Positions 1-8,812 of a stretch of 44,590 bases of DNA are shown piece after piece. Under the pieces are notes generated by a model that saw nothing but the letters and a program-made list of their open reading frames with translations, was not told the origin of the DNA and made no database searches. Both the position numbers and the translations under genes were made by a program. How positions within the stretch are numbered: the stretch's first letter is position 1; each line of letters starts with the position of its first letter. The DNA is taken from IMG/VR virus record IMGVR_UViG_3300049435_000111, positions 1-44,590 of that record; one strand, given 5' to 3'. The stretch is from a virus.

Positions 1-125
1 AATGCGCTGCTGCAGGATGAGCCGATGCGCGACTTCCTGTGGCGCGTGTTGGGTCACTGTCACATCTTCCAGTCCACGTATCAGAAGAACTTCGGGGATA
101 TGGCGCTGCTCGAGGGCAAGCGCCA
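1..125. repeat. Terminal direct repeat, left copy
   Basis: Bases 1-125 are identical to bases 44466-44590. The repeat lies inside a protein-coding gene and keeps its frame across the join. This is what an assembler leaves when it closes a circular or terminally redundant phage genome. It shows the window is a complete unit of about 44,465 bp. It is not evidence for a 125-bp physical end repeat. Confidence 0.95.
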
Positions 126-261
126 GATCGGCCTGTGGCTGCTCAACGAGATCTGTGAAGCTGATCCGCAGGCTGAGATCGCGATGAAACAGAAGGCGAA
201 TCGTCAGGCGTTTGAGGCGAGTCAAAAGCAAGCCGCCAACCGGCGTCGGCGCCGTTCCTGA
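1..261 (+). CDS. Bbp19-like head protein, 3' part (gene continues from window end)
   Basis: C-terminal part of the gene that starts at 44355. Across the circular join the protein is about 120 residues, acidic and charged at the N-terminus, with a KRQ-to-RRRRR basic tail. The stretch MRDFLWRVLGHCHIF followed by EGKRQIGLWLL is the signature of the Bbp19-like phage domain of BPP-1-type podoviruses, always found beside the portal gene. Its biochemical role is not established; a small head or connector-associated protein is the usual guess. The last 119 bases overlap, antisense, the HTH gene at 143-421. Confidence 0.85.
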   Translation, partial: NALLQDEPMRDFLWRVLGHCHIFQSTYQKNFGDMALLEGKRQIGLWLLNEICEADPQAEIAMKQKANRQAFEASQKQAANRRRRRS

Positions 262-421
262 GCCACTGCGTCAACGCTTCCCGGCTGTACCAGTAGCGCT
301 TGCCTTTCAACGTGCGGGGTGGCCCGACACTGGCGCGATTCCACCGGTTGAGTGTGATGCGACTGATCCCGAGGAACTGCGCGGCTCGGCCGGCTCCCAT
401 CAACTCAGGTGCTTGTGACAT
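143..421 (-). CDS. Small HTH protein, AlpA/excisionase-like, antisense in the head operon
   Basis: A 92-residue protein. Residues 8-55 read as a helix-turn-helix of the MerR/excisionase (HTH_17, AlpA) type: GRAAQFLGISRITLNRW, then a GPPRTLKGKRYWY wing and a REALTQWL helix. Such proteins bind DNA as excisionases or small regulators. The frame is open further upstream (ATG at 463), but homology begins near the ATG at 421. No clear Shine-Dalgarno is visible. It fills the 240-bp gap between the Bbp19-like and scaffold genes on the opposite strand, and its C-terminal third is antisense to the Bbp19-like gene. With no integrase in this genome, a regulatory role is at least as likely as excision. 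Confidence 0.7.
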   Translation of the reverse strand: MSQAPELMGAGRAAQFLGISRITLNRWNRASVGPPRTLKGKRYWYSREALTQWLRNGADAGWRLAFDSPQTPDDSPSVSSRSQPADQLHRSR

Positions 422-500
422 CGTGCGCCCATAAGTATCAAACAGAACCAATTGAGCGGCCATCTTAAGCGAACTGGTTGGATCGCGATAGTCTCGCGCG

Positions 501-1175
501 GTGACGACGACAGACTCCAGCACGAGCCAAACACCAAGTACGCCCGCTGTTCCGGATGCGAGTACACCCGCGACGCCTGTCGCCGCTGCCCCCGCACCTG
601 CCGCCGCCGCACCAACGCAAGTCGATACGCCTGCAGCCCCGGCTGCCACTCCTGCTCCAGCGCCGCAAGCGCCGGCCCCTGCGCAAGCCGCGCAGCCCAC
701 ACCGGCACAACCCGTCGCGCTCCCCGACACCTACACGATCAAAGCCCCCGAAGGGCAGACCGCAGACCCCGCGCTCGTTGCAGCGTTGAGTCCTGCCTTC
801 AAGGCAGCCGGCCTCACGCAAGACAAGGTGGACGGGATCGTGGGCGCATTTCTGGAAAGCCAAGCCAAGTTGCCCGAGCGACTGATGGCCCGCGATCTGG
901 AAGTGACCATGAAGGATCCGGAGTTGGGTGGAATGAACTGGGGAAAGACGCAGGGCATGGTGAACGAAGCACTCGGTGCTTTCACCACGCCGCAGTTTCG
1001 ACAGAAGTTGGAGCGGTGGGGGATCGCGAACGATGTGGAGTTTGTGCGCGTGTTCGCAGCCGTCGGGAAGGCTATGCGCGGGGATACCGCGGAACGTGGC
1101 TCGCCCTCGACGGCCAGTGATGAATCGATGGCCGACCGGATGTACCGGAAAGCCGCGAAACCCAACATCCAGTAG
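501..1175 (+). CDS. Capsid scaffolding protein
   Basis: A 224-residue protein directly before the major capsid gene, the standard scaffold position. Residues 1-75 are an Ala/Pro-rich low-complexity tail. The rest is predicted helical and charged, with ALPDTYTIKAPEGQ followed by ALSPAFKAAGLTQDKVDGIV, a layout seen in phage scaffold proteins that have an unstructured N-terminus and a capsid-binding C-terminal helix. The start is a GTG at 501 without a strong ribosome-binding site. Expected role: it directs procapsid assembly and leaves the shell before or during packaging. No protease motif is evident. Confidence 0.75.
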   Translation: MTTTDSSTSQTPSTPAVPDASTPATPVAAAPAPAAAAPTQVDTPAAPAATPAPAPQAPAPAQAAQPTPAQPVALPDTYTIKAPEGQTADPALVAALSPAFKAAGLTQDKVDGIVGAFLESQAKLPERLMARDLEVTMKDPELGGMNWGKTQGMVNEALGAFTTPQFRQKLERWGIANDVEFVRVFAAVGKAMRGDTAERGSPSTASDESMADRMYRKAAKPNIQ

Positions 1176-1184
1176 GAGTCTTTC

Positions 1185-2195
1185 ATGGCCACCATCGGCG
1201 GCACGGTATTCACGCTTTCTGACTTCGCCCAACGCTTGGACCCGGATGGCTCCATTCCGGACATCGCTGAACTTCTCAACGAGAAGAACGAGATCCTGAA
1301 CGACATGCTCTGGTGTGAGGGCAACCTGCCCACCGGCATGCGCACCACGCAGCGCACGGGCCTGCCGAATGTCAGCTTCCGCCAGTTGAACAGCGGTGTC
1401 ACTCCCTCCAAGAGCACCGTCGGTCAGCTGGATGATGCCTGCTGCATCCTGGAAGGCTGGTCAGTCATTGACGAGAAACTCGCGCAGTTGAACGGCAACA
1501 TCAATGCGTTGCGCCTCTCTGAGGCCAAGCCGTTCCTCGAGGCCATGAATCAGCAGTTCGTGCAGACTTTCTTCTACGGCAACACGGCCGTGAACCCGGA
1601 GCGCTTCCTGGGGCTTTCCCCGCGTTATGGCGCGATCTCCGGTGCTGCCAACGCGCAGAACATCCTGAATGGAGCGGGTGCGTCGAACAACGCCTCCATC
1701 TGGCTCGTGGGGTGGGGTGAAGACACCATCTGCGGGATCTTTCCCCGGGCGACCAAAGCAGGCCTCACGCACGAGGACTACGGTCTCCAGACCGTGCAGA
1801 CCGCGGCGGCCGGTTCTGCGGTCGGCATGACCTCGGGCTTCATGCGCGCGTACCAGGATCGGTTTGTGTGGGAGCCGGGACTGGCGGTGCGCGACTGGCG
1901 CTACATCGTTCGGATCGCGAATCTGAACATCAACGCGCTGGTGACGAACACCTCGCCGCCCAATCTCGTGACGCTGATGAGCCGCTCGCTCGATCGTATC
2001 CCGAGTTTGAAGGGCTGCATGCCGGTGTTCTACATGAACCGGACGCTGTATTCCTTCCTGCGCCTGCAGGGACTGACCAACTCCACCAACGCGGTGACCG
2101 TCCAGCCGGCGTTGAACCAGTTTGAGAACGGCTTCGAAGGCGTACCCATTCGTAGGTGTGACCAGTTGCTCAACACCGAAGCTGCGATCTCATAA
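1185..2195 (+). CDS. Major capsid protein (Bbp17-like)
   Basis: A 336-residue protein with the features of the BPP-1 Bbp17/gp7-type HK97-fold major capsid family: a MATIGGTVFTLSDFAQRL start, LPTGMRTTQRTGLPNVSFR, ATIDE-like EGWSVIDEKLAQLNGN, FYGNTAVNPERFLGL and GVPIRRCDQLL near the end. It forms the icosahedral shell. A strong taggag ribosome-binding site lies 7 bases before the ATG. The leader and first codons are almost identical to those of the gene at 21019. It lies between scaffold and cement genes, as in BPP-1. Confidence 0.92.
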   Translation: MATIGGTVFTLSDFAQRLDPDGSIPDIAELLNEKNEILNDMLWCEGNLPTGMRTTQRTGLPNVSFRQLNSGVTPSKSTVGQLDDACCILEGWSVIDEKLAQLNGNINALRLSEAKPFLEAMNQQFVQTFFYGNTAVNPERFLGLSPRYGAISGAANAQNILNGAGASNNASIWLVGWGEDTICGIFPRATKAGLTHEDYGLQTVQTAAAGSAVGMTSGFMRAYQDRFVWEPGLAVRDWRYIVRIANLNINALVTNTSPPNLVTLMSRSLDRIPSLKGCMPVFYMNRTLYSFLRLQGLTNSTNAVTVQPALNQFENGFEGVPIRRCDQLLNTEAAIS

Positions 2196-2272
2196 GTCCG
2201 CCGCCCAGGACAGTGCGAAAGGAGATGCCTCCCTAGCTCGCAGGGCCCGTTGTAACCACTGGAGAAGACGAA

Positions 2273-2788
2273 ATGTTTCAAGACGCAGAAAATATGTTCA
2301 CCACCGGTGGCACCGCGGGTCAGTCCCTCGCCTCCGGTTTCAACATCGGCACGAGCGCACTCGGCAACGTGATCGATTCCGGTCCTTTGGGTGGACAGAA
2401 CACCCCGACCCAGAACGCCGGACGTGATTGGGGCGTGGGCTATCCGATGTGGCTGTACTTCCTCGTGGTGTCCGTCCCCGTGGGTGCTGGAGCCACGATC
2501 GATGCCCAGCTGGTGAGTTCGGCCGCTGCTGCACTGAGCTCGCCGAACGTCATGCTGGATCTGACTGGCGGCGCGGTCGCCATCACCTCGCCGAAGTGGG
2601 CGACCGGCTTTGCCTTCCGGGTGGCCATGCCGCGCGCCGGTATTGGCGGCACAACCGGTTGGTTGCGCTTCCTCGGCATCAACATGATCGTCGCAACGGC
2701 CAACCTCACCGGCGGAACGCTGAACGTGTTCCTGTCGCGCGACATCCAGGACAACCTGGTGTACGCGGCCGGCTTTACGGTCAGTTAG
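2273..2788 (+). CDS. Capsid cement/decoration protein (Bbp16-like)
   Basis: A 171-residue protein resembling BPP-1 Bbp16, the jelly-roll cement protein that binds over capsid interfaces. Visible family features are the N-terminal MFQDAENMF, ATGSGA-like small-residue stretches, and the KWATGFAFRVAMPRAGIGG and DIQDNLVYAAGF segments. It is rich in beta-prone Gly, Ala, Thr and Val. It directly follows the major capsid gene and has its own ggagaa ribosome-binding site. It probably stabilises the shell after expansion. Confidence 0.8.
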   Translation: MFQDAENMFTTGGTAGQSLASGFNIGTSALGNVIDSGPLGGQNTPTQNAGRDWGVGYPMWLYFLVVSVPVGAGATIDAQLVSSAAAALSSPNVMLDLTGGAVAITSPKWATGFAFRVAMPRAGIGGTTGWLRFLGINMIVATANLTGGTLNVFLSRDIQDNLVYAAGFTVS

Positions 2789-2796
2789 GAGGTCAC

Positions 2797-3285
2797 ATGA
2801 TCTGGCGAGTGCTTGCAACTCAACAGGGCCTGTACAACCAGGTGCTGCGCAATCCCGGCGAGGTGTTTGATCTGCTGCTGCACGAGGACGGCACCTATCC
2901 GGTGTCGTACAAGTACACGCCGAAGAAGGATGCGGCCGGCAAAGACATTCCGGATGAATGGGATGAGCAGGTTGTGCTGGGCAAGGACAAGAAGCCCATC
3001 CACCGCGACTTCGCCGAAGATCAGGGCATGAAGACCATCACTCGCGGCCCGGTCCGCGGCGACACCATTCGCTTCGGCTGGATGAAGCGGGTACCGGATC
3101 GCGTGCCTATCGGGCAGTATCCGGTGGCCTTCAACGGGGACATGCCTGACTTCTGGGCGACTAACATTCAGTTGCCGCAAGCTGTGCAGGTCATTCCGCC
3201 TCCGCGTGAACGCGGCCAGGAAGACTACCGACGCAACCACGCACACATCCTGGAAACGCTGCCAAAAGAGACAGAAGCGGCGTAA
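2797..3285 (+). CDS. Virion-operon protein of unknown function
   Basis: A 162-residue protein. The ATG at 2797 is chosen because taggagg lies 5-6 bases upstream; the frame is open much further back, but only as a shadow of the cement gene. The protein is charged, has no membrane segment, and contains a Pro-rich C-terminal third (PQAVQVIPPPRERGQEDYRRNHAH). It sits between cement and the next structural gene with no gap (stop directly followed by ATG), so it is probably a minor head or assembly protein. No family is recognised. Confidence 0.7.
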   Translation: MIWRVLATQQGLYNQVLRNPGEVFDLLLHEDGTYPVSYKYTPKKDAAGKDIPDEWDEQVVLGKDKKPIHRDFAEDQGMKTITRGPVRGDTIRFGWMKRVPDRVPIGQYPVAFNGDMPDFWATNIQLPQAVQVIPPPRERGQEDYRRNHAHILETLPKETEAA

Positions 3286-4380
3286 ATGTCCACGTGGAAT
3301 AACCCCTTCAATCCTCAAGGTGCCATTACAGATGTCAATGGCAATACGCTCGTTTTTGTTCCCAGCGCCGGTGGTTTTCAATTCCCCATCACGCCATTGC
3401 CTGATGTGCTGCTCACCGACAACTTCAACGGGACCGTCATCGATACGGCCAATCGCTGGCAAGCCCCCGTCCTGGCTGGGTCCGCTACGCTGACCCAGAC
3501 GGGTGGCAGTCTCATCACCACGCTGGGCACGACGGCCTCGAACGGGGCTGCGATCTCCTCGCTCGAATCGTTCGAGTCCTCGATCGGCAGCGTCACCGCC
3601 GGGGTATTGCTGCAGACCGAAGCCTCACCGGCCACCAACACCAACCGCTGCTTTGGTTTCTACACGCGCCCTGGGAGTTTCACGGCCGCAACCCCGGTGC
3701 AGGATGGCTATGTCTGGGAACTCGACATCGCTGGCACGTTCGGGGCGAGCATCTACAGCGGCGGGGTTCGTATCTCCCGCACACTCTTTGCCCTGACCGC
3801 CAGCACCTTCATTCCGGTCAGCATCAGCTTTCAGGGATTGAATGCCCTATTTTACTACAACGATTTCACCGTGCCGGTGCTCAAAGTACCGTTCCTGCAA
3901 CCGAGCACCCTCAACCTGCCGTTTGGTTTCCACTCCATCAACCACACGAGTCCGCCGGCGGGCGCTCCGACCTGGGCGCTCTATGGGGTGGCGGTCCTGG
4001 ATCAATCCGGCGCGTTGCTTACCCAGTTCAATGGCCAATCCATCTCACGCACCCGTGCCCCGGGCAAGTTTGTACCGCTGAACGCAGTGAGCGTGGCAGC
4101 TGAAGCGACGATCTGGACGCCCGCGAGCGGACGCAAGTTTCGCCTGATGGGCTACAACCTGACCGCCCTCGGCGCGCCCGGTAACGTGGTGCTGAAAGAC
4201 AACACCGCCGGCGCCTCACTACCGATCGTGCTGCCGTTTGGGGCGATTGGCGCCAACCTGCTCTCGCCGTATCCGGGCATGGGTAACGGCATCCTGAGTG
4301 CGGCGGCCAACAATGTGTTGACGGCGACGGGGGCGGCTTCCCAAACCCTGAGCGGATATCTGATCGGAGCTGAAGAATAA
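3286..4380 (+). CDS. Structural protein with lectin-like beta domain (possible head fibre)
   Basis: A 364-residue protein. Residues about 40-260 look like a concanavalin-type jelly roll: VLLTDNFNGTVIDTANRW, then alternating beta strands (SIGSVTAGVLLQ, NRCFGFYTRPG, FIPVSISFQGLNALFYYNDF). The C-terminal third (residues about 265-364) is a second Gly/Ala-rich beta region ending SQTLSGYLIGAEE. Proteins like this sit on capsids as decoration or head fibres that bind sugars. The position after the cement gene supports that, but the fold assignment is from pattern only. Confidence 0.6.
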   Translation: MSTWNNPFNPQGAITDVNGNTLVFVPSAGGFQFPITPLPDVLLTDNFNGTVIDTANRWQAPVLAGSATLTQTGGSLITTLGTTASNGAAISSLESFESSIGSVTAGVLLQTEASPATNTNRCFGFYTRPGSFTAATPVQDGYVWELDIAGTFGASIYSGGVRISRTLFALTASTFIPVSISFQGLNALFYYNDFTVPVLKVPFLQPSTLNLPFGFHSINHTSPPAGAPTWALYGVAVLDQSGALLTQFNGQSISRTRAPGKFVPLNAVSVAAEATIWTPASGRKFRLMGYNLTALGAPGNVVLKDNTAGASLPIVLPFGAIGANLLSPYPGMGNGILSAAANNVLTATGAASQTLSGYLIGAEE

Positions 4381-4414
4381 GGGGCATGCCCGACCTCATT
4401 GCAGGAGACAAGGC

Positions 4415-5107
4415 ATGGCATCGCAAACTGACGTCTATAACCTCGCGCTCACATACCTGGACATCTCCCAGACCGTCCAGAGCGTAAACGATCAAACACC
4501 TGCGGCCGGGGCCTGTAACCGTTGGTATGACTGGGCCCGCAAGAAAGTCCTGGAGCGCGCACACTGGGACTTCGCCACCAAGACGCCCGCGCTCGCCCTG
4601 GTGCTCGATCAAAGCACGCTCCTGCAATCGCAGGTCATCTATCCGGGATGGCGCTACGTCTACGTGCGTCCCGTGGACTGCTTCCGGTTCCTCGGGGTCA
4701 CCACCATGTACGGCCTGCGGACCAATCCCTATCGCGTCTTCTGGTGGTCCTCTGACCAGCCCTTCATTGGCTGGGGCCCGTGGCGCCCGCCCTATCGGGA
4801 AGTGATTGATCAGATCAACACCGCACAGCCCAACAACTCCATCAACATCCTCACAGATCTGGATTCAGCCTATGGGGTGTATGTAACCGATGTGCAGAAC
4901 GTGGGCCTGTGGACCAGCAGCTTCATGGATGCGGTGGCTTGGCAACTCGCCGTCGTCATTGCAGGGCCCTTGTCTGCCAATCAAACCGCCAAAGCCAATG
5001 CGGTGAAGATGATTGACCAATCGATCACCACGGCGCTTGCGATCGGACTGAATGAGCGCCAGAACGATCCTTACCCGGAGTCGCCTGCGATCTCGGCGCG
5101 CAACTGA
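4415..5107 (+). CDS. Tail tubular protein A-like adaptor (T7 gp11-like)
   Basis: A 230-residue protein. The N-terminus TDVYNLALTYLDISQTVQSVND and the ACNRWYDWARKKVLERAHWDFATK segment are typical of the T7 gp11-type head-to-tail adaptor, which forms a ring between portal and tail nozzle. It has a caggagac ribosome-binding site. The next gene, tail tubular B-like, starts inside its stop codon (TGATG), as in many T7-like phages. Confidence 0.85.
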   Translation: MASQTDVYNLALTYLDISQTVQSVNDQTPAAGACNRWYDWARKKVLERAHWDFATKTPALALVLDQSTLLQSQVIYPGWRYVYVRPVDCFRFLGVTTMYGLRTNPYRVFWWSSDQPFIGWGPWRPPYREVIDQINTAQPNNSINILTDLDSAYGVYVTDVQNVGLWTSSFMDAVAWQLAVVIAGPLSANQTAKANAVKMIDQSITTALAIGLNERQNDPYPESPAISARN

Positions 5108-8100
5108 TGGCCGACGAGCCGGTTAATCCGATCCAGACCTCGTTCGCTCGCGGAGAAGTCTCTCCTTTCCTGTTTGGACGCACGGATCTGGCCGGCTGGG
5201 CGCAAGGACTTCGCACGCTGCGTAACTTCACGGTGCGTCCGGAAGGCTGCGTATCCAACCGACAGGGATTTGGCTTTGTGAAGTCCGCACTGACCGCCAC
5301 TTCCAAAGCCTCGATCCTGATTCCGTTCATCTTCTCGGCCACCCAGAGCTATGTGATCGAAGTGGGGGCTGCAACTGCGCAGGTGTTCTCCAACGGAGCT
5401 TTGGTGATCGGAGCTACCTTTGCGACCCCGTGGGCGGCCGGGGATCTGGCATTGCTGCGCTGGGCGCAATCGACCGACACCCTGACGCTGACGCATCCGA
5501 AATACCCGCCCTATGAGATCAAACGCACCAGTGCCAGCAGCTTCACCTGTGTGCCTGCGGTCTACATCAATGGCCCCTTTCTGCAGCAGAACAACGACGG
5601 TACGACCTTCGTATCCGCAAGCGCCGTCACCGGAACAGTGACTCTCATTTCGACTGCGCCGATCTTCAATGCCAATCACGTGGGCGCGCTGTTTCAACTC
5701 ACCCAACAGGATCTGTCCAACATCCAGCCGTGGGAGCCGACCAAGCAGTTTGCCGCAAGCGCCATCATCGGGCAGTACCGCCGGGCGAATCTCAAGAATT
5801 ACAAAGCCGTCTCCTTGGTGACCGCGCCAGCAGCCCAGAACTGTACCGGCACCTGGATACCCTCACACAGCCAAGGCACTCAGGCCGATGGGGATGGCAA
5901 CATCGTGGTGGGACTGGGGCCTGCGGGCGTCAATTGGCAGTACCAGGATTCCGGCTTCGGGGTGGTGCTGATCACCGGATTTACCGATTCCCAACATGTG
6001 ACAGGGGTCGTGCAGCCGAACTATACGGGCGGACCTGGATTGCTGCCGACCTCAGTAGTGGGCGGCCCGATCACGGTCTTTGGTCCTTTCACATTCAGCG
6101 GGACCGGAGCAACGACCAGCTTCGGCCCTATGGGCTCGACTACTTCTGCGGACCCGTCCAAGTACTTTGTGACCATCGGTGGCGTCTACGTCTCGCCTTC
6201 AACCTACACTGTCGTGGCCGCAGGAAACATCACCTTCCTCACGCCACCTGTTGCAGGCACCAACAATATTGTCGTGCGACAGATCAGTCAGTTGGGCGAA
6301 ACCACCTTCTGGGCGTTCGGAGCGATCTCACCCGATCAGGGCTATCCCTCGACCGCTTCCTACTTCCCGGATCGTTTGATTTTGGCCGCAACCGTCGCGC
6401 AGCCGGTCGGCGTGTTCGGCTCCAAAACGAGCTTGTATCACGACTTCGGAGTGAGCAATCCGGTCATCGCATCCGATGCCTTCACCGTCTTTTTGAATGC
6501 CCGCCAGTTGAATGCGATCTCGGACCTGATTCCATTGTCTGACTTGCTGGTCGGAACCTCCAATATCAGTTGGCGGTTGTGGCCCGGATCGACCGGGGTG
6601 GCGCTTTCGCCGCTTGCGATCTCGGCCAATCCGCAGAGCTTCTACGGTCAATCTCCGACCTGTGCCAGCGTGCTCTTCGGGGACTCCGCCATCTTTCCCG
6701 AATACGACGGCCGCCGCCTGCGCGATCTGATTTATCAGTTTGCTTACGATAAGTTCTTAGGCCAGGAACTCACCCTGTATTCCCGGCACCTGATTCCTTT
6801 CGGTACGCAGTTTCAGCGCCTGGCTTACAAGCCCGATCCCACCGGCCAGCTGGTGTTTGGATTGAGGACAGATGGCACGCTGTTGGTATGTACCTACTTG
6901 CGAGACCAACAGGTGATCGGATGGGCACGCTGGGACACGCTCGGAACCTTCGAGGATATCTGTGTCGTGCCAGAGAACACGACCTTTGCGCTATATGCCA
7001 TCGTCAACCGAGTCATCAACAAGAACACAGTACGTTACGTGGAGCGGTTGGAGAACCGTGAAGTCACCACGATCTACGATTATCAGTTCCTGGATTGCAA
7101 CATCACCTATGACGGTCGCAACACCTCGACGACCACCATGTCGCTATCTCAGTTGAATACGGGGTTGGCAGGGGACACTGGATTTCTTCTGGCCTCCAGC
7201 ACGAGTGGGTGGGCAGGGTTTGCAGCCTCTGATGTGACTAACAAAAACGAGATATGGATCTATCAACCCTTTACGTTCCTGACATCGTTGAGCGGTCAAT
7301 CCACTGGAGTGCTGACTTTTTCGGTGGCTGCAGGAACATACATATTGACGTTCTCAGATGGTGAGAGTCGCTCTGTAACGGTGGCAGCCGATGGCATTAC
7401 CTGCAGTTGGCAGGGCAATCTGGCTACTGCAGACATTCTCACTGCAACCTGCCGCTGCCGATTACTGATCATCAGCTTCATCAGCAATACCGGGGTGAAT
7501 GTCCGATTAAAAGATCCGTGTCCTGCCGGATTGCAGAATCCTGTTTTGCAGGCCGGCAACTCCACCACGGTTATCTGGACGTTTGCGCGAACTACGTTCT
7601 CAGGTGCGACTCAGATCGCCAACGCACCGGTCGTGGGCTTCGTGGATGCCAACGTGATCGGCATGAATGCCAACGGCATTTATCCCAATGGTGCCCTCAC
7701 GGTGAGTGCCAGTGGCGTGGTGACACTGCCGGTGGCCGGTGGTGTCGTGCAAGTGGGACTGCCTTACCTGTGCGACTTTGAGACGCTGACCTTGAATGAG
7801 CAGGGACAGCAAACCATCCGCATGCGAGCGAAGGTCAATCCCGTCATCTATCTGGATATCACTGAATCGCGAAACTTCCTGGCCGGTACGGATTTCTCCA
7901 GCATCAACCAGTGGCCGAATGTGGAGCGCGCCTTTGAGCCCTATGTAGCCTCGACGGCATTGCAAGCAGGCATTGCCTGGACGCGGGTGAACTCCGAACT
8001 CTCCAGCGAGTGTCACACCTGCGTGCGGCAGAACATGCCGCTGCCGCTCACCATTCGAGCACATATCCCGCAGGTCACCGTGGGGGCATCGGTTTCCTGA
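5107..8100 (+). CDS. Tail tubular protein B-like nozzle (T7 gp12-like)
   Basis: A 997-residue protein. The N-terminal IQTSFARGEVSPFLFGRTDL and GLRTLRNFTVRPEG.SNRQGFGFV segments mark the nozzle/phage-stabilisation family that forms the distal tail tube of short-tailed phages. Beta-rich throughout. Residues about 735-779 carry a small inserted domain (LTFSDGESRSVTVAADGITCSW pattern, split here by a few residues) that also occurs in the tail spike at residues 470-514. The family member in T7 is shorter (about 790 residues), so insertions such as this one explain some of the extra length. Confidence 0.85.
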   Translation: MADEPVNPIQTSFARGEVSPFLFGRTDLAGWAQGLRTLRNFTVRPEGCVSNRQGFGFVKSALTATSKASILIPFIFSATQSYVIEVGAATAQVFSNGALVIGATFATPWAAGDLALLRWAQSTDTLTLTHPKYPPYEIKRTSASSFTCVPAVYINGPFLQQNNDGTTFVSASAVTGTVTLISTAPIFNANHVGALFQLTQQDLSNIQPWEPTKQFAASAIIGQYRRANLKNYKAVSLVTAPAAQNCTGTWIPSHSQGTQADGDGNIVVGLGPAGVNWQYQDSGFGVVLITGFTDSQHVTGVVQPNYTGGPGLLPTSVVGGPITVFGPFTFSGTGATTSFGPMGSTTSADPSKYFVTIGGVYVSPSTYTVVAAGNITFLTPPVAGTNNIVVRQISQLGETTFWAFGAISPDQGYPSTASYFPDRLILAATVAQPVGVFGSKTSLYHDFGVSNPVIASDAFTVFLNARQLNAISDLIPLSDLLVGTSNISWRLWPGSTGVALSPLAISANPQSFYGQSPTCASVLFGDSAIFPEYDGRRLRDLIYQFAYDKFLGQELTLYSRHLIPFGTQFQRLAYKPDPTGQLVFGLRTDGTLLVCTYLRDQQVIGWARWDTLGTFEDICVVPENTTFALYAIVNRVINKNTVRYVERLENREVTTIYDYQFLDCNITYDGRNTSTTTMSLSQLNTGLAGDTGFLLASSTSGWAGFAASDVTNKNEIWIYQPFTFLTSLSGQSTGVLTFSVAAGTYILTFSDGESRSVTVAADGITCSWQGNLATADILTATCRCRLLIISFISNTGVNVRLKDPCPAGLQNPVLQAGNSTTVIWTFARTTFSGATQIANAPVVGFVDANVIGMNANGIYPNGALTVSASGVVTLPVAGGVVQVGLPYLCDFETLTLNEQGQQTIRMRAKVNPVIYLDITESRNFLAGTDFSSINQWPNVERAFEPYVASTALQAGIAWTRVNSELSSECHTCVRQNMPLPLTIRAHIPQVTVGASVS

Positions 8101-8354
8101 TGGCTACCATCCGCGTACAAGCCACCGCCGCTGGATTCGCGCTCAAGATCTGGCGCGATATCGGAGATGTGTTCGACATCGATTCGAGTCTGTATTCGGA
8201 CTCGACCGTGAGTTATGTTCCTGTGGGAAACCCGGACTATCCGCTCTTTGGCTGGATGTTGCAGGTTCCGGGGCCGACTCCGCTCTACAGCTATGCGCTC
8301 AGTAACGGCGGGCAGTCCACGGTACGCACGAGTGTGCGCAGGTGGGTGCTGTAA
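8100..8354 (+). CDS. Small virion-operon protein, unknown
   Basis: An 84-residue protein. Its ATG overlaps the stop of the nozzle gene by one base (TGATGG) and its own stop overlaps the next start, so it is translationally coupled on both sides. It is beta-prone (YSDSTVSYVPVGNPDYPLFGWMLQ, separated by turns) with no membrane segment. Small genes at this spot in BPP-1-like phages encode tail-associated proteins of unknown role. Confidence 0.65.
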   Translation: MATIRVQATAAGFALKIWRDIGDVFDIDSSLYSDSTVSYVPVGNPDYPLFGWMLQVPGPTPLYSYALSNGGQSTVRTSVRRWVL

Positions 8355-8812
8355 TGCCTGCGGATCTGACGCTGGGAGCGAGTCTGCTACAGGGTGTCGG
8401 GGCCTATGAAACCGGCCGCACCCGATCACTGCTGTTCCGGGCCAATGCCTCGATCGCTACCCAACAAGCGCAATCCGAACGTGAAGCGGGTGCCTACGGC
8501 GAACAGATGGTCCGGATGCGTGGGGCTGCACTGCAGGGCCAGCAGATCGCGCAGATCGGTGCATCCAACCTGCAACAGGGCGGAACGCCTGCAACAGTAG
8601 TGGCCAGTTCCGCCCTGGTCAATGAGATGGATGCTTTGCAAACACGCAACAACGCTTTGCGTAAGGCGTGGGGCTTTGAAGTGCAGGGTGCCTCGGATCA
8701 GTTCCAATCCAAGCAGGCCAACACGGGAGGCATTATCTCGGGTGTGGGCTCGATCCTCAGTGGCGGGGCGAAAGCGTACGAACAGTACAACCAGACGGGG
8801 TCGTTCTTCTAA
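8354..8812 (+). CDS. Internal virion protein (T7 gp14-like position)
   Basis: A 152-residue protein, starting at the ATG at 8354 that overlaps the previous TAA. It is Gln/Ala-rich and helical: NASIATQQAQSEREAGAYGEQ and GQQIAQIGASNLQQGGTPATV, then NALRKAWGFEVQGASDQFQSKQAN and a Gly-rich TGGIISGVGSILSGGAKAYEQY end. This pattern, including the glycine-rich amphipathic C-terminus, is that of the first small ejection protein of T7-like phages, which forms the outer-membrane part of the DNA ejection channel. Confidence 0.7.
   Translation: MPADLTLGASLLQGVGAYETGRTRSLLFRANASIATQQAQSEREAGAYGEQMVRMRGAALQGQQIAQIGASNLQQGGTPATVVASSALVNEMDALQTRNNALRKAWGFEVQGASDQFQSKQANTGGIISGVGSILSGGAKAYEQYNQTGSFF

Noticed and set aside
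125-125. 125-bp terminal repeat as a real phage end repeat (T7 style)
   Set aside because: It lies in mid-gene and its length is near common assembler overlaps; circular closure explains it.
422-730. Extension of the antisense HTH frame to 730
   Set aside because: The added residues are Ala/Gly/Cys-rich and simply mirror the Pro/Ala-rich scaffold N-terminus; HTH homology begins near 421.
2428-2796. Upstream extension of the gene starting at 2797
   Set aside because: It overlaps the cement gene and has no homology features; taggagg precedes the ATG at 2797.
2030-2818. 262-residue minus-strand frame opposite capsid and cement genes
   Set aside because: Composition is that of an antisense shadow and it has no motif; the sense genes are well supported.
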